Source: Amycolatopsis sp. NBC_00345 (GTDB lineage Bacteria > Actinomycetota > Actinomycetes > Mycobacteriales > Pseudonocardiaceae). From it: a stretch of DNA of 64,000 nucleotides. Below the pieces are notes generated by a model. That model did no database searches. It was not told the origin of the DNA and saw only the letters and a list, made by a program, of their open reading frames with translations. The stretch covers positions 4,836,001 through 4,900,000 of the forward strand of contig NZ_CP107995.1 of assembly GCF_036116635.1 (NCBI RefSeq). Direction: 5' to 3'. This document shows, piece by piece, positions 1 to 8,063 of the stretch. The translations under genes and the position numbers were made by a program. Positions within the stretch are counted from its first letter, which is position 1; each line of letters opens with the position of its first letter.

Positions 1-227
1 GCCTCCCGCAGCGCCTCACCGGCGTCGAGGGTGAACCGGAGCCGCTCCCGGTTCTCGGCGATCAGCTCCCCCAGGCCCGGCTCGTAGATCGGCACCTCGC
101 CGCGGCGCAGGGCGTCGACGCGCCGCGGCTGGATGTCCCGCACGGTGACCCGGTGTCCCAGCTGCGCCAGGCAGGCCCCGGTGACCAGGCCGATGTAGCC
201 GGCCCCGAATACCGCGATGTTGTGCAT
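1..227 (-). CDS. UDP-glucose 6-dehydrogenase family, N-terminal part
   Basis: Only the first 75 or so codons are present; the gene runs off the left edge. The product begins MHNIAVFGAGYIGLVTGACL, the Rossmann GxGYxGL nucleotide-binding motif of the UDP-glucose/GDP-mannose dehydrogenase family, followed by the LGHRVTVRDI strand and the YEPGLGEL stretch typical of this family. Such enzymes oxidise the C6 hydroxyl of an NDP-sugar in two NAD-dependent steps to give, for example, UDP-glucuronate. A purine-rich GAAGAGGG precedes the ATG. It is the last visible gene of the leftward biosynthetic operon and could supply a uronate donor to the glycosyltransferase at 15954-17219. The exact sugar cannot be told from this fragment. 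Confidence 0.85.
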   Translation of the reverse strand, partial: MHNIAVFGAGYIGLVTGACLAQLGHRVTVRDIQPRRVDALRRGEVPIYEPGLGELIAENRERLRFTLDAGEALRE

Positions 228-300
228 GCGTCCCTCTTCTTCCTTCCAGTGCGTCCCCAGGCGCGGGCGCACACCAGCCGTGGCGAGGAGCACCGCGGGC

Positions 301-1545
301 TCAGGCGAACGGACCCTCGACGGTGAGCCGGCGGCCGGCCTCGGCCAGCCGCTCGCGGGCTTCGCCGGCGTGCGTTCCGACGACGATCACCCAGCCGGCG
401 CGGCCCCAGAAGTCGATCGGCGGGGGCGTGATCACCGTGCCCTTGGGCCGGAGCTCCCCGACCTCGTGGACCCACGGCTGGGCCCGGAGGTCGGGTGCCT
501 CGGCCAGCCCCTCGAACACTTGACGGCGCTCGGAGTAGATGAACTTCAGGCCGGCGGCCCGATTCGGCACGATCTCCGCCTCCAGCGGCTCGCCGAGGGC
601 CGCGGACACCAGCAGCGAACCGATGCTCAGGCCGAAGGCCAGGTGGACCATCTTGGACAGCAGGTCCCCGCCGGGGCGGCCGTTGAGCTCGATGATGCGC
701 GGTCCCTTGGACGTCATCTTGACCTCGACGTGGGCCAGCGTCCGATCGATCCCGGCGGCCAGCACGGCGGCGCAGGCCAGTGCGAAGCCCTCGGCGAGCG
801 GCTCGATGTCGAGCGCGCCCTCGCCGCACACGTAGCCCACCTCGATCGGGTGCGGGTCGAAGTCGAAGGACTTGGGGCACCAGTAGAGGACCTCGGCCCG
901 CCCGCCGCTGCTCCACACGTCGACGTCGAACTCCACACCGTCCAGGTATTCCTCGACGAGCAGGCCGTCGCTGGCCATGCCCTTCTTGTCGATGTCGGCG
1001 GCGACCTGGAAGAACCGGGCGAAGTCGTCGGCGCTGTCGATCCTGGCGACGCCCGCGCTGCCGGACAGCCCGCGTGGCTTGATGATGACCGGATAGCCGA
1101 TCTCCGCGGCGACCTTCATGCCCTCCTCGAGCTCGTGCACGAGCACGGACGTGGTCGGTGAGAGGTCGGCGAGCAGCTCACGCTGGCGCTTCTTGTCCCG
1201 GGTGATCTCCGCCGCCTCGACCGGCAGGCCGGGAAGCCCCAGCGCCTCGGCGAGCTGGGCGGCCAGCAGGACGTCCGGCTCGTTGTAGGTGATGACGGCC
1301 CGCACGTCGTGGCGCTCGACCAGGCGGCGCGCTTGCTCCAGCGGGAACGGGTGCTCATCCCGGTCGTAGGTCTCGAAGTCCTTCAGCCACGGCTTCTGCC
1401 AGGTCGGCTCCGCGGCGTCCAGCAGGACCACGTCGGCCGCGGTGCCCAGGTGGGAAAGCAGGTGTTCGTGGCCGATCTGGTAACCGGAGCCGACCAGCAG
1501 CAAGGTTGACGGTGAGGCCGGACGGGCCGGCAGCGGAAGTTCCAT
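301..1545 (-). CDS. ATP-grasp carboxylate-amine ligase
   Basis: This 414-residue protein has the ATP-grasp fold: an N-terminal PreATP-grasp region (LLVGSGYQIGHEHL), the nucleotide-binding YPVIIKPRGLSGSAGV loop near residue 160, and a metal/ATP site HVEVKMTSKGPRIIELNGRP near residue 300. The arrangement is that of stand-alone L-amino-acid ligases of the BacD type, which activate a carboxylate as acyl phosphate and join it to an amine. In this operon it could make an amide bond off the assembly line. The ATG at 1545 is preferred over the longer open frame because homology begins there and it lies 11 bases past the MFS stop. The substrate is unknown. Confidence 0.8.
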   Translation of the reverse strand: MELPLPARPASPSTLLLVGSGYQIGHEHLLSHLGTAADVVLLDAAEPTWQKPWLKDFETYDRDEHPFPLEQARRLVERHDVRAVITYNEPDVLLAAQLAEALGLPGLPVEAAEITRDKKRQRELLADLSPTTSVLVHELEEGMKVAAEIGYPVIIKPRGLSGSAGVARIDSADDFARFFQVAADIDKKGMASDGLLVEEYLDGVEFDVDVWSSGGRAEVLYWCPKSFDFDPHPIEVGYVCGEGALDIEPLAEGFALACAAVLAAGIDRTLAHVEVKMTSKGPRIIELNGRPGGDLLSKMVHLAFGLSIGSLLVSAALGEPLEAEIVPNRAAGLKFIYSERRQVFEGLAEAPDLRAQPWVHEVGELRPKGTVITPPPIDFWGRAGWVIVVGTHAGEARERLAEAGRRLTVEGPFA

Positions 1546-1556
1546 GTGCTGACTCC

Positions 1557-2801
1557 TCAGTGCGAAGTGGAGGCGGTTTCCCGACGCCGTGCCGTGCGGC
1601 GCCGGAAGAAGAGCAGGGCGTACAGGGCCAGGCCGAAGCCTGCGAGCTGGAGCACGAAGTAGGCCCCGACACCGGCCGCCTCGACGACCGGCAGCAGGAT
1701 CAGCGGCGCCAGGAACGCGCCCATGCCGTGCGCCAGCGACGTGGCCGCGGCGTAGGACTCCAGCGAGTCCGGCGGGGCCGTCCTGGTCACGAGCGGCTGC
1801 ACGCTGGGGGCGATCAGGCACTCGCCCACGGCGAACAGGACCCCGAAAGCGGCTCCCAGCAACACTTTCGGCAGCGATCCGGACATCAGCAGGGCGCAGC
1901 CGAGCACGGCCAGCGCGGCCGTCCACGACACGATCGCGGTGACCAGTGCCCCGATGTAGCCGATTCGCTCGACCACGCGGAGTGCCACGCCCTGCAGGAC
2001 GATGACGCCGCCGGTGTTGCAGGCCATCACGACGCTGATCGCGGCCACCGACAGCTGGGCGTTGCCGAGAATGGCGGGCACCACCGAGTCGAACTGGCCG
2101 AGGCCGAAGATGACCAGGCAGAACTGGAACACCATCAGGCATAGGAACACCGGATCACGCAGGGCCGCCGGGCGTCCTCGCCGTCTGCCGGATTCCGGCA
2201 GCCGGACCGCGGGCGCCCCGCCGCGCTTGCGCACGAGACCGGCCAGGATCGTGCCGTGGACCAGGTAGCTGAGCGCGTTGACGGTCAGGCACGCGCCGTA
2301 GCCGTCGACGCCGAAGCGCTGCACCGCCTGGCCGCCCAGCAGGGTGCCCACGGTCATCATCAGCGCCGTGGTGCGGTTCTGTCCGGAAAGGACCCGGCTG
2401 AGCGCGTCTTCGCCGAAGACCCGCATGAGCAGCGGGGTCTGCACCGCGTAGTACATGCCCGTTCCCGCGCCGGACAACGCGGCGGCCGGCACGACCAGCG
2501 TCATGGAGCCCGCCACGGCGAACAGGCCCCAGCCCGAGGCCTGGAGGACCGCGGCCATGACCACCACTGTGCCCGGTCCGAGCGCGCGGCCGACCCGGAT
2601 GGCCAGCGGGTTCACGCCCAGGCCCGACAACGCGAACAGGGAGAAGTAGAGCGAGGCGCTCGCCAGCGGCAGATGCAGGATCTCCCGGAGGTAGATCATC
2701 GTGATCGGGAGTGTGAGGCCGCTGCCGAAGGTGGTGGCTCCCCAGCCGGTCAGGAAAGCACCGTAGCCGGGCAGCGGCCCTCGATGCGCCGCGGAAGTCA
2801 C
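1557..2801 (-). CDS. MFS transporter, likely product exporter
   Basis: This 414-residue protein has about twelve hydrophobic segments and an N-terminal half typical of the major facilitator superfamily (GWGATTFGSGLTLPITMIYL, then GRALGPGTVVVMAAVLQASG). The C terminus is short and basic (FFRRRTARRRET), as expected for a cytoplasmic tail. The GTG start overlaps the stop of the upstream LOG-family gene as GTGA, so translation is probably coupled. Its place at the end of a biosynthetic operon suggests that it exports the finished compound and may give self-resistance. Substrate and coupling ion cannot be read from the sequence. Confidence 0.85.
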   Translation of the reverse strand: MTSAAHRGPLPGYGAFLTGWGATTFGSGLTLPITMIYLREILHLPLASASLYFSLFALSGLGVNPLAIRVGRALGPGTVVVMAAVLQASGWGLFAVAGSMTLVVPAAALSGAGTGMYYAVQTPLLMRVFGEDALSRVLSGQNRTTALMMTVGTLLGGQAVQRFGVDGYGACLTVNALSYLVHGTILAGLVRKRGGAPAVRLPESGRRRGRPAALRDPVFLCLMVFQFCLVIFGLGQFDSVVPAILGNAQLSVAAISVVMACNTGGVIVLQGVALRVVERIGYIGALVTAIVSWTAALAVLGCALLMSGSLPKVLLGAAFGVLFAVGECLIAPSVQPLVTRTAPPDSLESYAAATSLAHGMGAFLAPLILLPVVEAAGVGAYFVLQLAGFGLALYALLFFRRRTARRRETASTSH

Positions 2802-3406
2802 GTGGCCACCTGCCCGCCCCGCGGAGAGCCCGCCCCCGCGAGGGCACCGGACGGCGCCGGCGACACCAGGTCGAGAGCTTCCTCTGGGGTTCCGGCCAAC
2901 CGCAGGATGCTTGCGTCGCGCACGAAACCTCGTCGCCCCAACCCATCGACGTAGTCGAGCAGAGGCTGCCAGTCGTTCTCGACGTCGAGGAGCACGATGG
3001 GGCCGACGTCCTGTCCGAGCGCGGCCATGGAAACCACTTCGAGCACCTCGTCGAGCGTGCCGTAACCGCCGGGAAGCGCGATGAAGGCGTCCGCGCGGTC
3101 GATCATGACACGCTTGCGTTCCAGCAGGTCGCCGGTGAGCACGATCTCCTGGGGCGGCAGGTCGTCACCCATTTCCTTGGCCCGCAGGAACTCCGGGATG
3201 ACGCCGAGGATCGGCGCGCCGCCCGCGGCGGCGCCGCGGGCCACCGCACCCATCAGCCCGGCCCCGCCCGCCCCGTAGACCAGCCGGTGGCCGCGGGCGG
3301 CCAGGCCGGCGCCGAGCGCGGTGGCGATCTGGGCGTACCGGGCCGACGGTCCCGGGGAGAAGCCGCAGAAGACCCCGACCGACAAGGAGCTTTCAGAGGT
3401 ATCCAT
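2798..3406 (-). CDS. LOG-family (TIGR00730) nucleotide phosphoribohydrolase
   Basis: The 202-residue protein carries the signature of the LOG family: a Rossmann-like start (VGVFCGFSPG), YGAGGAGLMGAVARGA around residue 45, and the conserved PGGYGTLDEVLE motif near residue 112. Family members, once annotated as lysine decarboxylases, cleave nucleoside 5'-monophosphates such as AMP or cytokinin riboside phosphate into free base and ribose 5-phosphate. It overlaps the genes on both sides within the biosynthetic operon. In that setting it could release a free nucleobase for glycosylation, much as the unrelated CMP hydrolases do in blasticidin and mildiomycin pathways; that role is inference. Confidence 0.8.
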   Translation of the reverse strand: MDTSESSLSVGVFCGFSPGPSARYAQIATALGAGLAARGHRLVYGAGGAGLMGAVARGAAAGGAPILGVIPEFLRAKEMGDDLPPQEIVLTGDLLERKRVMIDRADAFIALPGGYGTLDEVLEVVSMAALGQDVGPIVLLDVENDWQPLLDYVDGLGRRGFVRDASILRLAGTPEEALDLVSPAPSGALAGAGSPRGGQVAT

Positions 3407-4127
3407 AACTGAGCCAGCCTCCGTCGACGACCAGGGACTGGCCGTTGATGTAGTCGGCCTCCGGGGAGGCCAGGAACAGGACAGGTCCGACGATGTCGGC
3501 CGGCCGGCCGCGCCGGCGGGAGGGGATGCGCCCGACGATGGCGTCCTCGCCGAGCGCGGCCGGGTGCGGGGTCTCGATGCGGATCATGCCGGGGGCGACC
3601 GCGTTGACGTTGACGTTGTGCGCCGCCCACTCCACGCCCAGGCTGCGGGTCAGCTGGAGCACGCCGCCCTTGCTCGCCGCGTACAGCGCCCGTTCCGGGA
3701 AAGCGGTGTAGGACAACAACGAGCAGAAGTTGACGATCTTGCCGTGTCCCTGCTCGACCAGGTGCCTGCCGAAGATCTTGCAGGCCAGGAAGGTGCCGAG
3801 CACGTTGGTGTCCAACAGGGTCCGGGCGGAGTCGAGCGGGAAACCGGTCGTGGGGCCGAGGTCGAAGACGCCGGCGGCGTTGACGAGGACGTCCAGGCCG
3901 CCGAACCGCTCGACGACCTGGGCGGCCGCCTCGCCCATCGCCGCCTCGTCGGCGACGTCGACGGCCACCGCCACGCTCTCGGCCCCGAGGTCCTCGATCT
4001 CCCCGGCCACGGACTTCACCTGGGACTCGGTGCGGGCCAGCACCGCGACCTGGTCGCCACGGGCGGCGAACCCGAGGGCGACGGCCCGCCCGATGCCCCG
4101 GCCGCCGCCGGTGACCACGACCCGCAT
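3393..4127 (-). CDS. short-chain dehydrogenase/reductase (SDR)
   Basis: A classical SDR of 244 residues. The N-terminal TGGGRGIGRAVA is the TGxxxGxG dinucleotide-binding motif, NAAG follows, and the catalytic YAASKGG holds the YxxxK pair. The C terminus ends with the usual D-G-G-W stretch. It probably reduces a ketone or oxidises an alcohol with NAD(P)H in the tailoring of the cluster product. The ATG at 4127 overlaps the stop of the methyltransferase gene as ATGA, which decides the start over longer in-frame options. The substrate cannot be assigned. Confidence 0.85.
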   Translation of the reverse strand: MRVVVTGGGRGIGRAVALGFAARGDQVAVLARTESQVKSVAGEIEDLGAESVAVAVDVADEAAMGEAAAQVVERFGGLDVLVNAAGVFDLGPTTGFPLDSARTLLDTNVLGTFLACKIFGRHLVEQGHGKIVNFCSLLSYTAFPERALYAASKGGVLQLTRSLGVEWAAHNVNVNAVAPGMIRIETPHPAALGEDAIVGRIPSRRRGRPADIVGPVLFLASPEADYINGQSLVVDGGWLSYGYL

Positions 4128-4750
4128 CAGCGCGCCCGGAACTCGCCGAACCAGTGCAGCTGGTCCGGCTTGGTGCGGGTGGGCACGTTGCGGTACACGT
4201 ACAGCGCCACGCACTCGAACCGGTCGGCGGTGAACGTGGTGAGGATGTCCTCGCTGGTGATCCGGCGCGGGCCGGTACCGGCGACCATCTTGTCGGAGAA
4301 GGAGTTCAGCAGGAACAGGCCGCCGGGCTTGAGCAGGCGGTGCACCTCGCCGGCGTAGCGCGCCCTGGCGTCGTCACGCATGTTGTGGAACACGAAGGAG
4401 TCGGTGACGACGTCGGCCGAGGAGTCCGGCAGCGGGACGTCGAGCACGTCGCCCTGGATGAATTCGGCGCCGGCACCGGCCAGTTCGGCCCACCGGCCGG
4501 CCCGGGCGACGGCGTCCGGGGACAGGTCGACACCGGTGACGTCCAGGCCCTGCACGGACAGGAAGACGGCGTCGACGCCGGGGCCGCTGCCCAGGTCGAT
4601 CAGGCGCTGACCCGGCTTCAGCGTGCCGTCGATCACCCGCTTGATCAGCTCCAGGCCGGGCGAGGCGTTGAACCAGGAGAGCTTGGCCAGCGACTCCTGG
4701 GCGTAGACGGAGGAAAACGTGTCGGTCCAGCTCTGCGTGAAGGCAGTCAT
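4127..4750 (-). CDS. SAM-dependent class I methyltransferase
   Basis: This 207-residue protein has the class I methyltransferase core: motif I LIDLGSGPGVDAVFL near residue 45, acidic VTGVDLSPDAV for the ribose hydroxyls, then GDVLDVPLPDSSADVV and LLKPGGLFLLNSF. It follows the FkbH-like, acyl-CoA dehydrogenase, ACP and hydroxyacyl dehydrogenase genes with ATGA coupling. It therefore sits where FkbG-type O-methyltransferases act, turning hydroxymalonyl-ACP into methoxymalonyl-ACP. Its sequence looks more like a general methyltransferase than the FkbG type, so it could instead modify the final product. Confidence 0.75.
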   Translation of the reverse strand: MTAFTQSWTDTFSSVYAQESLAKLSWFNASPGLELIKRVIDGTLKPGQRLIDLGSGPGVDAVFLSVQGLDVTGVDLSPDAVARAGRWAELAGAGAEFIQGDVLDVPLPDSSADVVTDSFVFHNMRDDARARYAGEVHRLLKPGGLFLLNSFSDKMVAGTGPRRITSEDILTTFTADRFECVALYVYRNVPTRTKPDQLHWFGEFRAR

Positions 4751-5820
4751 CGGGTGATCTCCTGGGTCGGGCCGCTGAGCGCGGCGGTGTCTTCGGTGAT
4801 GAGGCGGACATAACCGGGTACGACCGGGATCCGGCCGTCCGGCATGGCGAGGACAACGCGGTCCTCGGAACGGGACACAACAGCGAATCCCGCGAATCGG
4901 TAGGTGACGAGCATCTGGCGATTCCGGTCGGTGGGCCGGAAGTCGGCGACGATGCGGGCACCGTGCGCGGCGGCGGTGCGGGCCAGCGCCGCGATGAGCG
5001 CGCTGCCGACGTTGCGGCCCATGACCCGGCAGGACATCAGCAGCAGCCGGATCGTCCATTCCGGACCGGTGGACAGCACAGCCAGCCCGATGGTGCCGTA
5101 GGAGCCGAAGCGGTCGTCGAGTTCGGCGATGAGCACCCGGTGGCCGGGGTCCCGCGCCAGCTCGGCCAGCTCGTCCCGGTCGAAGGTGATGCCGGTGGTG
5201 TTGAGCTGGTGGGTGCGCTGCGTCAGCTCCGCCGCGCGGTCGAGGTCGCCCTCGGCGACGTCGCGCACCCGCAACGTCATGTCCAATGAGGACAGGAACT
5301 CTTCGGCCGGGCCCTGGAACTTCTCCTCGTGCCCGCGGCGGCGGTCCTCGGCCTGGTACATCTCCCGGCGGCGTGCGGCGTCGGCGGTCACCCGCCGCGG
5401 CAGGACCCGGCCGCCGGCGACCAGTTCGTGCAGCTTCTCCCGCGTCACGCAGCGGACCTCGGGCAGCTCCCCGGCCACCTCGGCCCGTTCGAACTCCGAG
5501 TCGTCGACGAACAGCACGCTGTCGGCGCCGATGTTGAGCGCTTCCAGCAACGTGCGCAGCGAAGCGGACTTGGCCGACCAGCCGACCTGCGGGTGCAGGA
5601 AGTACTGGTCGAGCCCGAAGCCGCGGAGCCGGTCCTCGACGGGGCCGGGCTCGTTGCGGCTGGCGACGGACTGGAGGATGCCGTGCTCGTCCAGGACGCG
5701 CACGAGGGTGCGGTTGGCGTCGGGGACGCGGAGTTCGTCGCCCTCCAGGAGCGTGCCGTCCCAGAGGGTGTCGTCCAGGTCCCAGACCACGCACTTGACG
5801 GTGTTCTCGGCCGGGGTCAT
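4747..5820 (-). CDS. FkbH-like glyceryl-ACP synthase (HAD phosphatase plus GNAT)
   Basis: At 357 residues this matches the short FkbH type. The HAD motif I VWDLDDTLWDG is at residues 12-22, and a later acidic motif VLFVDDSEFE follows near residue 105. The second half (ELTQRTHQLNTTG, LLLMSCRVMGRNVGSALI) is the GNAT-like acyltransferase part. FkbH enzymes take 1,3-bisphosphoglycerate, dephosphorylate it and load D-glycerate on a carrier protein, the first step to alkoxymalonyl-ACP extender units. The next enzymes of that path are encoded immediately upstream in the same operon, which makes the role strong. Start and stop both overlap neighbours by four bases. Confidence 0.88.
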   Translation of the reverse strand: MTPAENTVKCVVWDLDDTLWDGTLLEGDELRVPDANRTLVRVLDEHGILQSVASRNEPGPVEDRLRGFGLDQYFLHPQVGWSAKSASLRTLLEALNIGADSVLFVDDSEFERAEVAGELPEVRCVTREKLHELVAGGRVLPRRVTADAARRREMYQAEDRRRGHEEKFQGPAEEFLSSLDMTLRVRDVAEGDLDRAAELTQRTHQLNTTGITFDRDELAELARDPGHRVLIAELDDRFGSYGTIGLAVLSTGPEWTIRLLLMSCRVMGRNVGSALIAALARTAAAHGARIVADFRPTDRNRQMLVTYRFAGFAVVSRSEDRVVLAMPDGRIPVVPGYVRLITEDTAALSGPTQEITR

Positions 5821-6956
5821 CGCTGCTTTCCTTTCCCCGCGGCGCCCTGGTTACGCAGCAGCGCGGTGGCCACGACGTCCTGGAGCACCTCGGTGGGTCC
5901 CTCGATCACCTCGTGCACCCGGGCCGCGGCGGCCAGCCGGGCCAGCGGATGGTGCTCGGTCTGGCCCTCGGCGCCCAGCAGGCGCGAGGCGGTGGCGGTC
6001 ACGCTGCTGGCCGCGCGGGAGGCCAGCAGCTTGGCGCGGGCGGCGGTCACCGCCGCCGTCGGCGCGCGGTCCTCGACCTCCTTCGCCGCCGACCGCACGT
6101 AGAGGGCCGCGGACTCGGTGGCGAGGGCGGCGTCGGCGAGCAGCCCGCGCACCAGCTGGTGGTCCCCGAGCACGCGGTCCCCTGTGGAGCGGGTGGCCGC
6201 GTGGCCGACGGCCAGGTCGAGCGCGGCCTGCGCGATGCCCGCCGCCCCCGCCGCGACGCAGAGCCGGCCCAGGGTCAGGCACGACGTCGCGACGAACGGG
6301 ATGCCGGTGCCCGGCCGCCCCACCGCACGGGCGGCGGGGGCGGTCGCGCCGTCGAAGGAGACGCGGGCCAGCCGCGCCGCCCGCAGGCCCGCGGTGCGGG
6401 GTTCGGGCTCGACCCGCACCGCGCTGCCCGCGTCCACCAGCGCGCAACTGTCCAGGCCGTCGGTGAGGCCGAAGACGAGGTAGGCGTCGGCGATCTGGCC
6501 GAAGGACAGCCAGCGCTTCACCCCGGTGACGCGCAGGGTGCCGCCGTCCCGGTCGATCCTGGTGGTCAGTGCCCCGGCGTCGGCTCCGCCGCCGGTCTCG
6601 GTGAGGGCGAAGGCGGCGAGCACCCGGCCGGTGGCCAGCTCGGGCAGGACCGCGTCGCGGGTCTCCCGCCCCGCCCAGCGGCGCAGGGCGTGACAGACCA
6701 TGGCGTGGACCACCAGCAGGCTGTGCAGGCTGGGCGAGGCGGCGGCCACCAGCCGGTGCGCCTCGGTCACGTCCACCAGCGAGAGGTCGCTGCCGTGGTG
6801 CTCGGTGCCGACGGTCAGGCCGAGCAGTCCGTGCCCGGCCAGGAGTTCGACGTCCTCGCGCGGGACGGCGCCCGCCCGTTCCCAGGCCGTGGCCCGGGCG
6901 GCGAACTGCTCGCCGCGCAGCACGTCGAGGACCGCTTCCGGCGCGGTGACGCTCAC
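5817..6956 (-). CDS. acyl-CoA dehydrogenase, FkbI-like (extender-unit oxidase)
   Basis: This 379-residue flavoprotein has the acyl-CoA dehydrogenase layout: a helical N-terminal domain, the ALTETGGGADAGALTT flavin/substrate loop near residue 138, and a C-terminal helical domain with EVIEGPTEVLQD, which contains the conserved EG-T stretch that closes the FAD site. In FK520-type clusters FkbI oxidises the alpha-hydroxy-aldehyde/semialdehyde intermediate on the ACP to hydroxymalonyl-ACP. It lies between the FkbH-like and ACP genes and overlaps both. A GTG start is used, coupled to the ACP stop. General fatty acid oxidation is unlikely in this context. Confidence 0.82.
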   Translation of the reverse strand: MSVTAPEAVLDVLRGEQFAARATAWERAGAVPREDVELLAGHGLLGLTVGTEHHGSDLSLVDVTEAHRLVAAASPSLHSLLVVHAMVCHALRRWAGRETRDAVLPELATGRVLAAFALTETGGGADAGALTTRIDRDGGTLRVTGVKRWLSFGQIADAYLVFGLTDGLDSCALVDAGSAVRVEPEPRTAGLRAARLARVSFDGATAPAARAVGRPGTGIPFVATSCLTLGRLCVAAGAAGIAQAALDLAVGHAATRSTGDRVLGDHQLVRGLLADAALATESAALYVRSAAKEVEDRAPTAAVTAARAKLLASRAASSVTATASRLLGAEGQTEHHPLARLAAAARVHEVIEGPTEVLQDVVATALLRNQGAAGKGKQR

Positions 6957-7216
6957 GCCGCCACCCGGCGGGTGACCAGCGCGGCCAGTCCCCGCACGGA
7001 GTCGAAGTTGAGCAGTTCCAGGTCCTCGTCGGTCACCTCGACGTGGAAGGTGCGCTCGACGAAGTCGACCATCTGGACCGCGGCGATCGAGTCCAGGACG
7101 CCCGCGGAGATCAGCGGCCGGTCGTCCTCGATGTCCGGGTGGCCGCTGAGCCGGGTGATGAATTCCCGCACCACGGCGGAGATTTCTTCGTTCGTGGGCG
7201 TGTTCCGAGCAGTCAT
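6953..7216 (-). CDS. stand-alone acyl carrier protein, FkbJ-like
   Basis: An 87-residue carrier protein with the phosphopantetheine site in GVLDSIAAVQMVDF; the serine follows an aspartate near residue 47. The short acidic sequence with four predicted helices fits an ACP. In the alkoxymalonyl pathway this protein carries the glyceryl unit while FkbH-, FkbK- and FkbI-type enzymes act on it, then delivers the extender to the polyketide synthase acyltransferase domain. It begins 4 bases after the hydroxyacyl dehydrogenase stop and overlaps the next gene as GTGA. A loading partner other than the neighbouring FkbH-like protein is not obvious. Confidence 0.88.
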   Translation of the reverse strand: MTARNTPTNEEISAVVREFITRLSGHPDIEDDRPLISAGVLDSIAAVQMVDFVERTFHVEVTDEDLELLNFDSVRGLAALVTRRVAA

Positions 7217-7220
7217 CGTG

Positions 7221-8063
7221 TCAGTTCCCGTCGTAGGAGTAGAAACCGCGGCCGCTCTTGACCCCGGTCCGGCCCTCGCCGACCATCCGGCGCAGGTGCG
7301 GGTGGGTGGCGAACTCGGCGGTCCCGTAGTGCTCGTGCAGGACCTCGAGCGTGCGCACGACCGTGTCGAGGCCGATCAGGTCGGCGGTGCGCAGCGGCCC
7401 GGAGGTGTGGCCGAGGCAGCCCTTGAACAGCTCGTCGACCTGGTTCGGCGTGGCGACGCCGTCCGCGACGACGGCGGCCGCGAGGTTGACCACCGGCATC
7501 AGCACGCGGTTGATCACGAAACCGGGGGCGTCGTTGACCACGACGGAGCGCTTTCCCATGCGGCCCAGCAGGTCCTCGACCGCGGCCAGCGCGGTGTCCG
7601 AAGTGGACGGTGCGCGGACGACCTCGACCATGTCGATGCGGTCGACCGGGTTCATGAAGTGCGCGCCGACCACGCGGCCGGGGTCGGCCAGGCACTCCGC
7701 CAGCCGGGTGATGGGGATGGCGGAGGTGTTGGCGGCGATGGTCACGCCGGGCGCCAGCACCTTGTCCAGCAACGGGTACAGCTCGCGTTTGCCGAGCTCC
7801 GACTCGGTGGTGTTCTCCACCACGAACCCGGCGCCGGCCACGTCGGACAGGTCGGTGGTGGGCCGGATGTCCAGCGGCCGCGGTCGCCGTCCGCCCAGCA
7901 GCGCGGCCAGCCGCTCGTGCCGCCGGACGGCCGCGCGGGCCGCGTCCAAAGCGGCGGTATCGGTGTCGACGAGGGTGACGGCGTAGCCCGCCGCCGCGGC
8001 GGCGTGGGCGACGCTGGAGCCGATGACACCGGCTCCGATCACTCCGAGCGTGGGTGTGCTCAT
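7221..8063 (-). CDS. 3-hydroxyacyl-CoA dehydrogenase family, FkbK-like
   Basis: A 280-residue dehydrogenase. The N terminus LGVIGAGVIGSSVAHAAAAA is an NAD-binding GxGxxG fold; NTSAIPITRLAE and GAHFMNPVDRIDMVEVV are the conserved substrate loop with its catalytic histidine, and GFVINRVLMPVVN begins the C-terminal helical domain. In alkoxymalonyl-ACP synthesis FkbK oxidises the C3 hydroxyl of glyceryl-ACP. The ATG at 8063 overlaps the stop of the polyketide synthase gene as ATGA, which fixes the start. With the three genes that follow it completes the H-I-J-K set. Confidence 0.87.
   Translation of the reverse strand: MSTPTLGVIGAGVIGSSVAHAAAAAGYAVTLVDTDTAALDAARAAVRRHERLAALLGGRRPRPLDIRPTTDLSDVAGAGFVVENTTESELGKRELYPLLDKVLAPGVTIAANTSAIPITRLAECLADPGRVVGAHFMNPVDRIDMVEVVRAPSTSDTALAAVEDLLGRMGKRSVVVNDAPGFVINRVLMPVVNLAAAVVADGVATPNQVDELFKGCLGHTSGPLRTADLIGLDTVVRTLEVLHEHYGTAEFATHPHLRRMVGEGRTGVKSGRGFYSYDGN

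Noticed and set aside
62..916. Long minus-strand open frame with an arginine/glycine-rich product
   Set aside because: It lies in the wrong frame over the dehydrogenase and ATP-grasp genes and has no family similarity; such frames are expected in very GC-rich DNA.
301..2142. 613-codon extension of the ATP-grasp frame
   Set aside because: The extra N-terminal part runs through the MFS gene; the homology and gene spacing start at 1545.
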